From Terriglobus sp. TAA 43 (lineage in GTDB: Bacteria; Acidobacteriota; Terriglobia; Terriglobales; Acidobacteriaceae), in assembly GCF_000800015.1 (NCBI RefSeq), contig NZ_JUGR01000001.1:310001-374000 (forward strand): 64,000 nucleotides of DNA, given 5' to 3'. The notes beneath the pieces are model-generated. The model saw only the letters and a list, made by a program, of their open reading frames with translations. It had not been told where the DNA came from and made no database searches. Every line of letters begins with the position of its first letter. The stretch's first letter is position 1. Of the stretch, positions 1 to 8,518 are shown piece by piece. The position numbers and the translations under genes were made by a program.

Positions 1-1
1 G

Positions 2-1183
2 CAGTATCTCCGTAAAGGTTTGAAGGATCATCCTAAAATGCGACCGGAGTTACGCGCCGCTGTGGTCTATGCGCTTGCGAACGCGGGCGATACCAACCTG
101 AATGAAGCTCTGGATGCACAGTGGGATCGTCGTAAAGATCTGCAGCCAGAAGCGCTGGCCATGACCGGCCTGGCGATGCTGCAGGGCAAGGATGCTCGTG
201 CTGCCGAGATCGCAAATCTGTTACGTGGTAAGGCAACCCGAAAGGGTGAGCTTGTCTCGTGGACCGGTTCGTATGTTCCATTGCTGGATGCGGAGTACAA
301 CAACGACTCAGAAGCAACGGCCTATGCTGTGCGATTGCTCGCGAAAATCAACGCGAATGATCCTCTGCTGCCGGGAGCGGCACAGTGGCTTATGCGGGCA
401 CGCAATAACGGTGGATGGTGGGAGTCGACCGAGCAGACGGCGATGGTGCTCTTTGGTTTGGTGGACTACCTGGCCGCATCGCACGAACTGGATGCGAACT
501 TCAGCGTCGATGTGTTGGTCAATGGCAAGTCGGTTGGGGAGAGAACCTTCAATGCGAATGATGCTTTGAGCGGTGCTTCTCTGAAGGTTGATCTAAGCAG
601 CGCGCAGCTTGCCACTACGGGGAACAGTGTGCAGATCGTGCGGCATGGTGGCTCTGGCCGCGTGTATTGGTCTGTGCGTGGTCGATATTTCTCCACCGAA
701 AAGAAGGACTACCAGGCCGGTACGCTTTCACTGAACCTGACACGCGATTACTTTAAGCTGCAACCGACGCAGAAGGACGGCAAGGTTGTATACAGCCTTG
801 TACCGCTTGGGACAGATGCTCAGGTAGGTGATGTGATTGCCGTGCATGAGGCTATCAATGGTTCTCCCATGCGATATCTCCTTCTGGAAGATCCCATCCC
901 TGCGGGTACGGAGTTCATTACGAATGAAGATAGTTATCCCATCGATAAGCGGCCCGGCGGTTGGTATGACTGGTTCACACGTCGCGAGTTTCACGATGAT
1001 CGCGCTGCATTCTTCGCCAGCGATTTCACAGGGCGGCAGGAAGTCTTCTATCTCATTCGCGTTGTGAACCCTGGAAACTTCAATATCAGTCCCTCTCATG
1101 TGGAACCGATGTATCAGCCAGGCATTGAAGCATCCAGCGATGCTTCGCATCTGAACGTTCCTGCTCCAGGAGGTGCGCGATGA
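2..1183 (+). CDS. Alpha-2-macroglobulin family protein, C-terminal part
   Basis: The reading frame is open from the window edge, so the gene is 5'-truncated and only about 394 C-terminal residues are visible. Bacterial alpha-2-macroglobulins are large periplasmic or outer-membrane-anchored proteins thought to trap invading proteases. The visible part begins in the helical thioester-domain toroid (repeated helices, then TEQTAMVLFGLVDYL) and continues into the beta-rich C-terminal domains ending in GNFNISPSHVEPMYQPG, the typical last strand region of this family. The thioester CxEQ motif itself lies upstream of the window or is absent. The stop overlaps the start of the next gene by four bases (ATGA), so the two are co-transcribed. 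In many bacteria such genes pair with a penicillin-binding protein. Here a transpeptidase-like gene lies nearby on the other strand. Confidence 0.85.
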   Translation, partial: QYLRKGLKDHPKMRPELRAAVVYALANAGDTNLNEALDAQWDRRKDLQPEALAMTGLAMLQGKDARAAEIANLLRGKATRKGELVSWTGSYVPLLDAEYNNDSEATAYAVRLLAKINANDPLLPGAAQWLMRARNNGGWWESTEQTAMVLFGLVDYLAASHELDANFSVDVLVNGKSVGERTFNANDALSGASLKVDLSSAQLATTGNSVQIVRHGGSGRVYWSVRGRYFSTEKKDYQAGTLSLNLTRDYFKLQPTQKDGKVVYSLVPLGTDAQVGDVIAVHEAINGSPMRYLLLEDPIPAGTEFITNEDSYPIDKRPGGWYDWFTRREFHDDRAAFFASDFTGRQEVFYLIRVVNPGNFNISPSHVEPMYQPGIEASSDASHLNVPAPGGAR

Positions 1184-1953
1184 ACCCATCACGGCTCATA
1201 CTGCGCAACACAGTTGTCGTTGCCTTGCAACAAGTCGCGCTTGCTACAGTGCTCTTTCTGCTAATTGTGGGATGGCTGCACATTCCAGATGCCAATGCTC
1301 TTGAGGTGCTGATCAGCATCCTGTTGATATTGCTGATTGCTGTCATTGGTGGCGCTGGAGAGTCCGCCATCGCGCTTCGTGTCGCAGGCCGACCAATCAT
1401 CCTGCGAGGCCTTATACCGGGTACGGTCGCTGTGATTGTGGCCGCAGTACTCTGGTATTCGATCTCGCTTGGCGTGGACCACCTGAGCGCGAAGACAGTC
1501 CTGTGGGCGGGGTATCTGAATTCGCGTTTTCCTTCTTCGCTTCGGAGCCTCTTTTCGTTTGAGCACCTTTTCCAGTGGTCGTCCTGGCTGGAGAATCTGG
1601 TGTGTTGGGGCACGGCAGGTTTCCTGACTGCCGCTGCGTTTGTCGTTATCACTCGCGACGCATTTGTAAAGGGCCTTCGCGCCATCCTTTGGTCGTGGCG
1701 TTATTGGTTGTCTGTTTTGCTGTTCGCAGTGGTTGGGGGAGTTCTCACCGGGAAATTGATGGGATGGACTCCGGGGCATGGCCTTCGTGTGGAGGCATTT
1801 AGCCTGATGGCTCGGATGGCGCTGGTAATCGTATTGAATGCCGCCACCATTGCATTACTTCTGCAGGCCATGGCACACGCTGTTGTTCGGAGTCACTCTA
1901 TTGGGATGGACGAGCCTGCAACGAGCCAGCCGCGTACAGCGGAGATGCCGTAG
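1180..1953 (+). CDS. Polytopic membrane protein of unknown function
   Basis: This 257-residue protein is unrecognised. About six hydrophobic segments are visible: near residues 10-32 (VVALQQVALATVLFLLIV), 40-62, 75-97, 135-158, 168-188 and 205-228, with a short polar C-terminal tail. It begins inside the alpha-2-macroglobulin gene (ATGA overlap) and is probably translationally coupled to it, so a role at the inner membrane linked to that envelope protein is an inference. Its 3' end overlaps the convergent SpoIID-like gene by about 60 bases. The protein has no catalytic motif I can name. Confidence 0.75.
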   Translation: MNPSRLILRNTVVVALQQVALATVLFLLIVGWLHIPDANALEVLISILLILLIAVIGGAGESAIALRVAGRPIILRGLIPGTVAVIVAAVLWYSISLGVDHLSAKTVLWAGYLNSRFPSSLRSLFSFEHLFQWSSWLENLVCWGTAGFLTAAAFVVITRDAFVKGLRAILWSWRYWLSVLLFAVVGGVLTGKLMGWTPGHGLRVEAFSLMARMALVIVLNAATIALLLQAMAHAVVRSHSIGMDEPATSQPRTAEMP

Positions 1954-3590
1954 CGATCGACCAATTGCCGTGTGCGCGCAGCCGCTGCAGCGTGCGCTGC
2001 CTGGCTCTCCTGTTGGCTGGCTGCGTTTTGTAGAAGCCGTTCGGTATCTTGCGGAGAAAGTGTAGGGGAGGTATGGATCTCTTCCTCCGCCAGGACTTCT
2101 ACCAGGCCTTCACGTAGCCATAACGGAGCCTTGGGATTAGCGCTGCTTTCAACTGCGACATGCAGCATTTCATGTTCCAGCGTCTTCTTCAGTGAAACTC
2201 TATTTCCGGCAATTACAGAGAACGGTTGCAAAATGATGGTGGAACCCGAGGTGCTAGCCAGTTGCCATCCCTGTTGTAGAGTCAATTGACGGAACAACTC
2301 AGTGCTGGGTGCGACGGTGATCGAAGGAATGATGATGTGCGGTGTGGTGTAGTGGCTCTTCGCAAAAAGCCATGATTCAGCTGCCAGCGCCATTACGGCC
2401 TGTGGGGGTATCGCTGTACTCGTCAAAGAGATTCCGTTTTGTGTGGTCTGGTGCCAGCCATCGTCTGACGGTGTGATGCGGACCTTTGTCCCTGCGAAAT
2501 ATAGTCCGAGGATCTCGCGATATGATTTGCCCATGCGTGCCATCTCTTTGGCACCTTGCTGGCACAGGCCGACGCCGTGGCCATGGCCTCGGCCGTCGAA
2601 GACGAGCATGCTGTCGCGCACGCGGAGATCATAAAGATCGCTCCGTACAAGGTTCCAGCCCATGGAGCGTCCTATAGCAAGCCGTAAAGCAGATGCCGCA
2701 ACCACAGACTGTTGTTGGTTGTTGCTGATAAATGCGATGGTTTTGGCTCGTTCTGACCACGTTCTTGCTGTGACGTGTGCTGACACGACGGCCAATGGAA
2801 GATGCCAACCCTCTCGTGCTGCTATCTCCTGAAACGATGTCAGCGGAATTTCCGCGTGCCATGTTGCATGGTCCTTGCGAACGCAGTAAGGATCAGCGAT
2901 TGAGCGCAGATAGGGAAGCGACGAGAGCTTTGGCCACACGGCCCCCGCGCTCTCTGTAACACCGCCACAACTGCCGCTGAAGAATACCCGAGAACGTTGC
3001 GAGCCAAACCAGAGAGTCTCTCCCGCAGTGCTGCGGACAGCTTCATTCACTGCAGCAGATACCGGCCCAAGCTTTATTGCCTGACATGCGGTACTGTCGC
3101 AGATGTCGCTTGGAAGATGGCCTGGAGTGTTTTTGTGGGATGAGGTCCGCAAGACAAAGGTACGAGCGACAACAGCCATGGCTTGGAGCGATGCGGTCGG
3201 CTCGCTTGAGTCCGTTTCTCCCATAAGCACTGCTGCCACGTAGCGTTCGCTTGGCAGCGTGAGCACGACGTCTATTGTGCCGTGGTTTGCACTATGCAAG
3301 TGCCAACGACCATTCGCCGTTTTCTTCTGAAGATGTTCGTCGTTCTGGACCGTAACTGGACCACCCGCAACTATCTCTTGAATCCCAGGCATATGGAGCG
3401 GTGTGATCAATGGCTGGTGGCGACAGGTTGCGCATGGTGCCCACCATGCCCCGGGGCCAGCCGCAGCGACAGTGAGCTTTTGCAGTGGTTGCGCAGAGAA
3501 CAATGCAATTCTCACATCGCGACCGCCACCATCGTTCTGTGCGTGGCAAACTATCGTGAACCATAACAGTAAGGCCGCGATGCGCTTCAT
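1893..3590 (-). CDS. SpoIID/LytB-domain protein fused to an HExxH peptidase-like domain
   Basis: I place the start at the ATG at 3588-3590, which gives a 565-residue protein with a clear signal peptide (MKRIAALLLWFTIVCHA). The frame extends upstream, but those codons lie inside the next gene and read as nonsense. The SpoIID signature LQAMAVVARTFVLR is at about residues 135-148, followed by SDICDSTACQ and the typical GHGHGVGLCQQGA. SpoIID proteins are lytic transglycosylases that act on denuded glycan strands. The C-terminal third carries HEMLH (His473, Glu474, His477) and PLWLREGLVEVLA with Glu494, the layout of a gluzincin (peptidase MA-like) zinc site. The start overlaps the stop of the upstream transpeptidase-like gene (ATGA), giving a two-gene operon. 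Spore formation is not expected in this phylum, so a role in wall remodelling is inferred. Confidence 0.85.
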   Translation of the reverse strand: MKRIAALLLWFTIVCHAQNDGGGRDVRIALFSAQPLQKLTVAAAGPGAWWAPCATCRHQPLITPLHMPGIQEIVAGGPVTVQNDEHLQKKTANGRWHLHSANHGTIDVVLTLPSERYVAAVLMGETDSSEPTASLQAMAVVARTFVLRTSSHKNTPGHLPSDICDSTACQAIKLGPVSAAVNEAVRSTAGETLWFGSQRSRVFFSGSCGGVTESAGAVWPKLSSLPYLRSIADPYCVRKDHATWHAEIPLTSFQEIAAREGWHLPLAVVSAHVTARTWSERAKTIAFISNNQQQSVVAASALRLAIGRSMGWNLVRSDLYDLRVRDSMLVFDGRGHGHGVGLCQQGAKEMARMGKSYREILGLYFAGTKVRITPSDDGWHQTTQNGISLTSTAIPPQAVMALAAESWLFAKSHYTTPHIIIPSITVAPSTELFRQLTLQQGWQLASTSGSTIILQPFSVIAGNRVSLKKTLEHEMLHVAVESSANPKAPLWLREGLVEVLAEEEIHTSPTLSPQDTERLLQNAASQQESQAAHAAAAARTRQLVDRYGISAVRGWLVAGSSIPIE

Positions 3591-4474
3591 CGAACGCCTT
3601 CGGACAGGAACTCTCGAAGTACAGCACCAGCAAGCGCTGCTGCGGCACCACCATCTCCATGAGGCAAATAAATGACCAATACAAATCGGTCTGAAATGGC
3701 GCCAACAAACCAGCCATGCGTCCACCATGTCCCTGCATTGCTGGCAGTGCCCGTTTTGCCAAGGACCTCTATCCCAGGGACACGTGCATTGTTTGCCATG
3801 CCGTAAACAACGGAATCGCGTAATCCGGACCACACGGCACTTGTATGGGATTCATGCAGTAACAGGGCGCGATAGGCAGTGCCGATCTGAAGTGGGGATA
3901 CAGAGACATGCTCAAGGCCCAAGGCTGTCAGAATGCGAGTGTCGGCATCATTGAATTGTGCGGACGAATGCCGTAAATGTGTCTGCTGAAAAACCTCTTC
4001 GAGGTCTTGTGCGCTCATACGCCGCGCAACCGAAGCGAACCAAGTGTTGCAGGAAAATGCAAGTGCGCCTTGCGCATCTAGCATCGGTTGGTCTGTTGGG
4101 TGAGTGCATGGCAGGGAACGATTGGCAACGTGAAGCGTACGGCGGCAATAAACTGTTGTATTGGCACTGACGATGCCTCGTCGTAGGGCATATGAGAGCA
4201 CGAGCGGTTTCAAAAGAGAACCTGGTGTGGCGGCATGTTGTTCGCCTACGCTTGCCAACAGTCTTCCCGTCTTCCAGTCGAGCAATACGCCTGAGGCTTT
4301 GTTAACGCGAAGGTGGTCTTGCAGGATATTGGTGCTGACAGATGTAGTCTCGCTATGCGTTTGCGTGCCAGTAGTTGCCACCTGCTTTGGGTACACTTCG
4401 GGACCCTGGAGAGAACACTCTCCAAGGCCTGCACACGATGTGATTCCAAATGCCGCTACCAGCAAAAAACGCAT
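3587..4474 (-). CDS. Penicillin-binding-protein-like transpeptidase, short
   Basis: This 295-residue protein has the three active-site motifs of the serine DD-peptidase/beta-lactamase fold: SLLK (Ser86-Lys89), SCN (141-143) and KTG (240-242). These are the acyl-enzyme serine and its partners in peptidoglycan cross-linking. It is much shorter than a class B penicillin-binding protein and lacks the N-terminal pedestal, resembling an isolated transpeptidase domain such as that of PbpA/PBP2-like proteins or class D enzymes. The start at 4472-4474 (MRFLLVAAFG) is preferred because it gives an export signal. An ITSC tetrad at residues 11-14 could be a lipobox, which would make it a lipoprotein. It is the first gene of an operon with the SpoIID-like gene, so the pair may make and open glycan or peptide links together. 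Confidence 0.8.
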   Translation of the reverse strand: MRFLLVAAFGITSCAGLGECSLQGPEVYPKQVATTGTQTHSETTSVSTNILQDHLRVNKASGVLLDWKTGRLLASVGEQHAATPGSLLKPLVLSYALRRGIVSANTTVYCRRTLHVANRSLPCTHPTDQPMLDAQGALAFSCNTWFASVARRMSAQDLEEVFQQTHLRHSSAQFNDADTRILTALGLEHVSVSPLQIGTAYRALLLHESHTSAVWSGLRDSVVYGMANNARVPGIEVLGKTGTASNAGTWWTHGWFVGAISDRFVLVIYLPHGDGGAAAALAGAVLREFLSEGVR

Positions 4475-4628
4475 AGGATAGTTGTACTCGTCAATGATCG
4501 ATTCGTGTTGCTCGTCAGAGCGACGTCTGACGGGCCCTTCATGTGTTTTACACAACCAGAATAGTGGTCCTTCTGCCTCGTTGGATTCACAACATTCATC
4601 GACTCATTCGCTCTGAATCTCACGCACG

Positions 4629-4811
4629 ATGACAGGCACAAAGCGAATAGTAATGGCCGCGAAATGCACGCCGGAAGGTACACGGAAAGTGGTTGAGGCT
4701 GCCTTCAATGGTGGTGCAGATGGAGTCTTGCTCTCGCGTAAGTATTCCGAGATGAAGCTCGCAAATCTCCGTGCAGCCGGTGAAGCGATCCGCGGGTTGA
4801 AATTGGCCTAA
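4629..4811 (+). pseudogene. Orphan C-terminal fragment of a larger enzyme
   Basis: A 60-codon open frame reads GGADGVLLSRKYSEMKLANL near its end and finishes in GEAIRGLKLA. From memory this looks like the very C-terminus of a family of exported glycosidase-like proteins in Acidobacteriota, in which a TIM-barrel strand (GADGVxLSRKYSEM) is the last element. The same frame has a stop just upstream (4614-4616), and no further homology to such an enzyme is visible on the 5' side. I read it as what remains after a deletion removed the rest of the gene. It sits between two minus-strand operons. A genuine 60-residue protein cannot be excluded. Confidence 0.45.
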
Positions 4812-4847
4812 ATGAGTGAAGCATTCGACTGCGATTCGCTTCCTAGC

Positions 4848-5633
4848 TTACCGGGTGGCCTGAGCGGTCGCCAATGTGGAGAGCAGGTTGGCGAGATCAG
4901 AGGGGTTGACGTCACTGATGGCTGTGATGTGCAGTTCCTGTGCATCGGCATACTGGATGGTGAAGCCGGACTCAGTTGCAGATGATGTGAACGAGTGTGG
5001 GTTGAGTGGATGTTGAGTGAGGAAGACTGATGCCTGATGCTTACCTACCGTGAAGAGAAGCAGCGCTGCGGGTTGTCCGTGAACGAAGGCTAGATTGCCC
5101 CCCTTCAGTACGGTGCCGGGCGGGAATGCGTCCGGCAGGTTAAAGCTGAAGGGAAGCTTGCCCTGAAACCATGGCTTTACGGTGTGACGATCGCTGGAAA
5201 TCACCTCGGGGGGAGCACCGCTGGATAGGACCGCCAGATGTTGATCGAGCAGTTCTGCTGAGAGGGTGCTGGGCGGATGCATCGACTGCCACCCGAGGAG
5301 TGAAATTCCCAGAAGGAGACTCGCGGCGAGCGCACTCCAGGCCCATGTGGGGAACCGGATGACGCCAGCAGGTTTCTTTTCTGGTCGTGTTTCCTTCGCA
5401 GCATCTGCGCGGAGTTGTGCCGTGAGCCTGTTGAGCGTGTCGGGGGGGAGCGCGACCCGCAGGGAAGCGCGTGTGGTCGCCGTTTTCAGTTGCATGGCGG
5501 AGACAGTACGCATCGCGCACGCATGGCATGTGGATACGTGTTGCTCCAGGATCTGCGCATCGCTTGGGGACAGCTCTCCGTCTATGAAAGCGCTGATGTT
5601 TTGGTGATTTAGATGAACTTGGTCTTGTATCAC
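4848..5633 (-). CDS. Anti-sigma factor with zinc-finger domain
   Basis: This 261-residue protein begins with a cytoplasmic anti-sigma zinc finger (zf-HC2 type): the motif HVSTCHAC (H-x3-C-x2-C) lies near residues 30-37, after AFIDGELSPSDAQ. One membrane helix follows (WSALAASLLLGISLLGW, about residues 110-126), then an extracytoplasmic domain of about 130 residues of unknown fold. Its ATG overlaps the stop of the ECF sigma gene by four bases, the standard sigma/anti-sigma coupling. It should hold that sigma factor at the membrane until an envelope signal releases it. The outer domain is not one I recognise. Confidence 0.88.
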   Translation of the reverse strand: MIQDQVHLNHQNISAFIDGELSPSDAQILEQHVSTCHACAMRTVSAMQLKTATTRASLRVALPPDTLNRLTAQLRADAAKETRPEKKPAGVIRFPTWAWSALAASLLLGISLLGWQSMHPPSTLSAELLDQHLAVLSSGAPPEVISSDRHTVKPWFQGKLPFSFNLPDAFPPGTVLKGGNLAFVHGQPAALLLFTVGKHQASVFLTQHPLNPHSFTSSATESGFTIQYADAQELHITAISDVNPSDLANLLSTLATAQATR

Positions 5634-6163
5634 AACGATCCTCCCAATTGTTCACGCAGTTGATCCTGCAAGGTTCGGCGTGCACGAGAGATTCTCGACA
5701 TGACGGTACCTATGGGAACGTCGAGAACCATTGCGATCTCCTTGTACTTCAGGCCTTCCACTTCGCATAGCAAGAGCACTTCTCGAAGTTGAGGGTGCAG
5801 GCGCTCAACCGCTTCCGATAGCGCAGCTTCGCTGTCGAGGCGAAGTAGAACATCCTCCGGAGTGGGAGTGGTGTCGGTGACGTCCACCTGGTCGAGGTGA
5901 TCTTCCAAAAACACGGTGCGCGATATTGCGATGGCTGTGCGCGATGTGAGGAACGTGTTGCGCAGAATGCGGAAGACCCATGCTTTGAAGTTGGTACCAG
6001 CCTGAAAGGAATCGAAGGCACGCAACGCTTTCGAGAGGGTTTCCTGCACGATGTCCTCTGCCTCCGCATGATTGCGGCATAGCCAGAACGAATGGCTATA
6101 GAGAGAGGGCAGCAGAGGTAGTGCGAGTTGTTCGAAGAGCGCACTACGGTTTTGGGCGAGCAT
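5630..6163 (-). CDS. ECF-type RNA polymerase sigma factor
   Basis: This 177-residue protein has region 2 (HAEAEDIVQETLSKALRAF, then FKAWVFRILRNTFL) and region 4 (LHPQLREVLLLCEVEGLKYK, then a helix-turn-helix ending in GTVMSRISRARRTL). This is the two-domain layout of extracytoplasmic-function sigma factors. It is followed, with a four-base overlap, by its anti-sigma gene. Divergent from it by about 220 bases is the metallophosphoesterase/cytochrome operon, a reasonable candidate target, although I did not identify a shared promoter motif. Confidence 0.92.
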   Translation of the reverse strand: MLAQNRSALFEQLALPLLPSLYSHSFWLCRNHAEAEDIVQETLSKALRAFDSFQAGTNFKAWVFRILRNTFLTSRTAIAISRTVFLEDHLDQVDVTDTTPTPEDVLLRLDSEAALSEAVERLHPQLREVLLLCEVEGLKYKEIAMVLDVPIGTVMSRISRARRTLQDQLREQLGGSL

Positions 6164-6381
6164 GATGCGGAGTCCTCAAGAAAATGCAGAGTCTTGTACG
6201 AAGACGAAACCGATTGTTTCTTCAGTATGGACTTCATGTAAGTCGTAACCAAGTTCTGCAGGTTTTATTCCTCACTTTTTCGCAATTTCGCAGAAATAAA
6301 AAATCGCATTTGCATGGGAATAAATGCAGATGTTCTCCAGTTCTCCACGGTGCAGGCAAGTTCACCAACTGGAGCTTATTT

Positions 6382-7377
6382 ATGAATCGCTTTCAACACG
6401 ACACAGTAGTACCGAAAGATGAAGCGCAGCCTTCGAGTGACGGGATCGACCGACGAAACTTTCTGGGATGCATGGCATGGGCAGGTACGGGCCTGCTGTG
6501 GACATTGGCAGGAGGCATTCCCACTTCCAAGCTACTGGCTGAGGCGCCAAAGATAGGTATGGGCGCAGGCAAGGCCGAGGATTTCTCCTTTGTGCAGATC
6601 AGCGATAGCCACATTGGATTTAATAAAGGTGCCAACCCGGATGTGACCGGAACACTTCAGCTAGCGATCAACAAAATCAATACCGTTCCCGCAGGCATGA
6701 AAGCTCCGGACTTCCTGATCCATACGGGCGACATCACCCAGAACTCAAAGGCTGCGGAGTTCGATACGGCTGCGCAAGTAATCAAGAGCGCAAAGGTTTC
6801 TGAGGTGTTTTATGTACCAGGGGAACATGATTTTTCGTTGGATGATGGTGCTCTCTACAAGCAACGCTTTGGTAAGGGAACGAAGGGCAATGGCTGGTAC
6901 AGCTATAACCACAAAGGTGTCCACTTTATTGGCTTGAACAACTGCGTACAGGTGGATGCGCTGGGCAACCTTGGGACAGAGCAGCTGATGTGGTTGAAGG
7001 CAGACCTGGCAGGCTTGAGCTCGTCCACGCCGATTGTTGTCTTCGCTCATATTCCCTTGTGGACGGTGTACGAGAAGTGGGGCTGGGGCACGGCGGATGG
7101 TGTGCTGGCGTTGGCGTTGCTGAAGCGCTTTGGATCGGTGACGGTGTTGAACGGCCATATCCACCAGGTGGTGCAGAAGGTGGAAGGCAACGTTGCGTTC
7201 CATACTGCGATGGCTACGGCCTTCCCACAACCCGCGCCAGGAAGCGCGCCAAACCCCGGGCCAATGGCAGTACCGCCGGGGAAGCTGAAGAGTGTGTTGG
7301 GCGTGACAAATGTAAAGGTGGTTCGGGGCCATAGCCACCTCGCGGTTGTGGATCACACACTGGCGGAGGGCGTTTGA
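6382..7377 (+). CDS. Tat-exported calcineurin-like metallophosphoesterase
   Basis: The start at 6382 is chosen because GGAG lies seven bases upstream and the protein then opens with a twin-arginine signal (DRRNFLGCMAW, Arg24-Arg25). The longer frame has no such support. The 331-residue protein shows the metal-binding series of the calcineurin-like fold: SDSHIG (Asp, His), HTGDITQ (Asp), GEHDF, FAHIPLW and LNGHIHQ. The usual GNHD is GEHD here, a change I believe recurs in this subfamily, so the enzyme may still be active. Its substrate, a phosphodiester or phosphomonoester in the periplasm, is unknown. The stop overlaps the TTG start of the cytochrome gene. Confidence 0.87.
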   Translation: MNRFQHDTVVPKDEAQPSSDGIDRRNFLGCMAWAGTGLLWTLAGGIPTSKLLAEAPKIGMGAGKAEDFSFVQISDSHIGFNKGANPDVTGTLQLAINKINTVPAGMKAPDFLIHTGDITQNSKAAEFDTAAQVIKSAKVSEVFYVPGEHDFSLDDGALYKQRFGKGTKGNGWYSYNHKGVHFIGLNNCVQVDALGNLGTEQLMWLKADLAGLSSSTPIVVFAHIPLWTVYEKWGWGTADGVLALALLKRFGSVTVLNGHIHQVVQKVEGNVAFHTAMATAFPQPAPGSAPNPGPMAVPPGKLKSVLGVTNVKVVRGHSHLAVVDHTLAEGV

Positions 7378-8153
7378 AATACATCGTCATACTCAGTGCA
7401 CTCTTTGTAGAACTGCTTCTCGGTTTGGGACTCTTTCATCCCTTTGGCAATCCGCGTGTCGAGCCCTCGAAAGGGCTCGACACACTGCTGACCCATTCAA
7501 CGATGCCGGCACGAGCAAGGGACATCTTGATTGCCAAGTGCGCGAACTGCCATTCGAATGAAACACGCTGGCCAATCTATGCACCTATTGCTCCTGGTAC
7601 ATGGCTGATTGAACGGGACGTGGTGGAAGCCCGCAAGAAGATGAATCTATCTCTTTGGGATCAGATGTCTTCGGAAGACCAGGAGCAAGTGATGCGCGAG
7701 ATCATTCATGAGACAAAGAATGGCGAGATGCCGCCGTTGCAATATCGGCTTCTTCATTGGAAGTCGCAACTGACGCCGGTGGACATTGCTACTCTGTCGA
7801 GTATGCAAACAAGCACGTCAGTGCCTGCGGAGATACACACCGCTGGTGATGCTGGTCGTGGCCAGATGGTCTTTCAGAGGCGATGCACTGGTTGCCACGC
7901 GCTGGAAGACAATCGCGAGGGACCTCCGCTGGCGCACGTGTTTGGGCGTAAGGCCGGAAGTGTGGCGGGTTTCAGTTATTCCACAGGATTGAAAGCGTCT
8001 GCCATTACATGGAATGAAGCCACGCTGGAGAAATGGCTAAACGATCCAGATGTGCTGGTGCCGGATAACAAAATGGACTTTCATCTGCCTAAGGCGCAGG
8101 AACGAGTGGATGTGATCGCGTATTTTCAGACGCTGGCAAGCAGCAAGTTGTAA
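7374..8153 (+). CDS. Haem-binding domain plus cytochrome c protein
   Basis: Translation starts at a TTG (7374-7376) that overlaps the stop of the phosphoesterase gene, giving a 259-residue exported protein (LKYIVILSALFVELLLGLGL). Two c-type haem sites are visible: CANCH near residue 57 in a haem_bd-type domain (with RWPIYAPIAPGTWLIERDV following), and CTGCH near residue 167 in a class I cytochrome c domain (GPPLAHVFGRKAG, later NKMDFHLP, whose methionine is the probable axial ligand). Proteins of this kind carry electrons in the periplasm. Coupling to a Tat-exported phosphoesterase is unusual, and the functional link is unknown. Confidence 0.85.
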   Translation: MKYIVILSALFVELLLGLGLFHPFGNPRVEPSKGLDTLLTHSTMPARARDILIAKCANCHSNETRWPIYAPIAPGTWLIERDVVEARKKMNLSLWDQMSSEDQEQVMREIIHETKNGEMPPLQYRLLHWKSQLTPVDIATLSSMQTSTSVPAEIHTAGDAGRGQMVFQRRCTGCHALEDNREGPPLAHVFGRKAGSVAGFSYSTGLKASAITWNEATLEKWLNDPDVLVPDNKMDFHLPKAQERVDVIAYFQTLASSKL

Positions 8154-8518
8154 GGAATAGGATCCGTCCCATTGGCACAGATCTTGAATGGTCGCATGTG
8201 TTGACGAGATACCTCTTGTCTCGATTTCGCCCATACACAGGACAGGACCGTCCAGCACGTGAGCTAGTCTCGATGAGCAGGAACGATGTTCGGACGATTT
8301 CGAGAAGCTGGAAACAAGTCGATGGCATCGATTTTCTTTGAGGTCTGGCGATCCTGTTACCACATGAACATGCAATTGCTCTTTGGTCGTATGGCCGATC
8401 TCGCGATGAGATCCGTCTGAGACCACAGTATTCCAGAGGAGAGATAAAGGCGTTAGACGAGTATTTTTCTCAAGAATTGCGCTTAGAATTGGAAAATTAC
8501 GAAATAAGGTCGTCATGA
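8154..8518. other. Intergenic stretch without a supported gene
   Basis: These 365 bases lie between the cytochrome gene and asnB. Open frames here are short and resemble no family I know. The last 60 bases are AT-rich and probably hold the asnB promoter. AATAAGG just upstream of the asnB start can serve as ribosome binding site. Confidence 0.5.
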
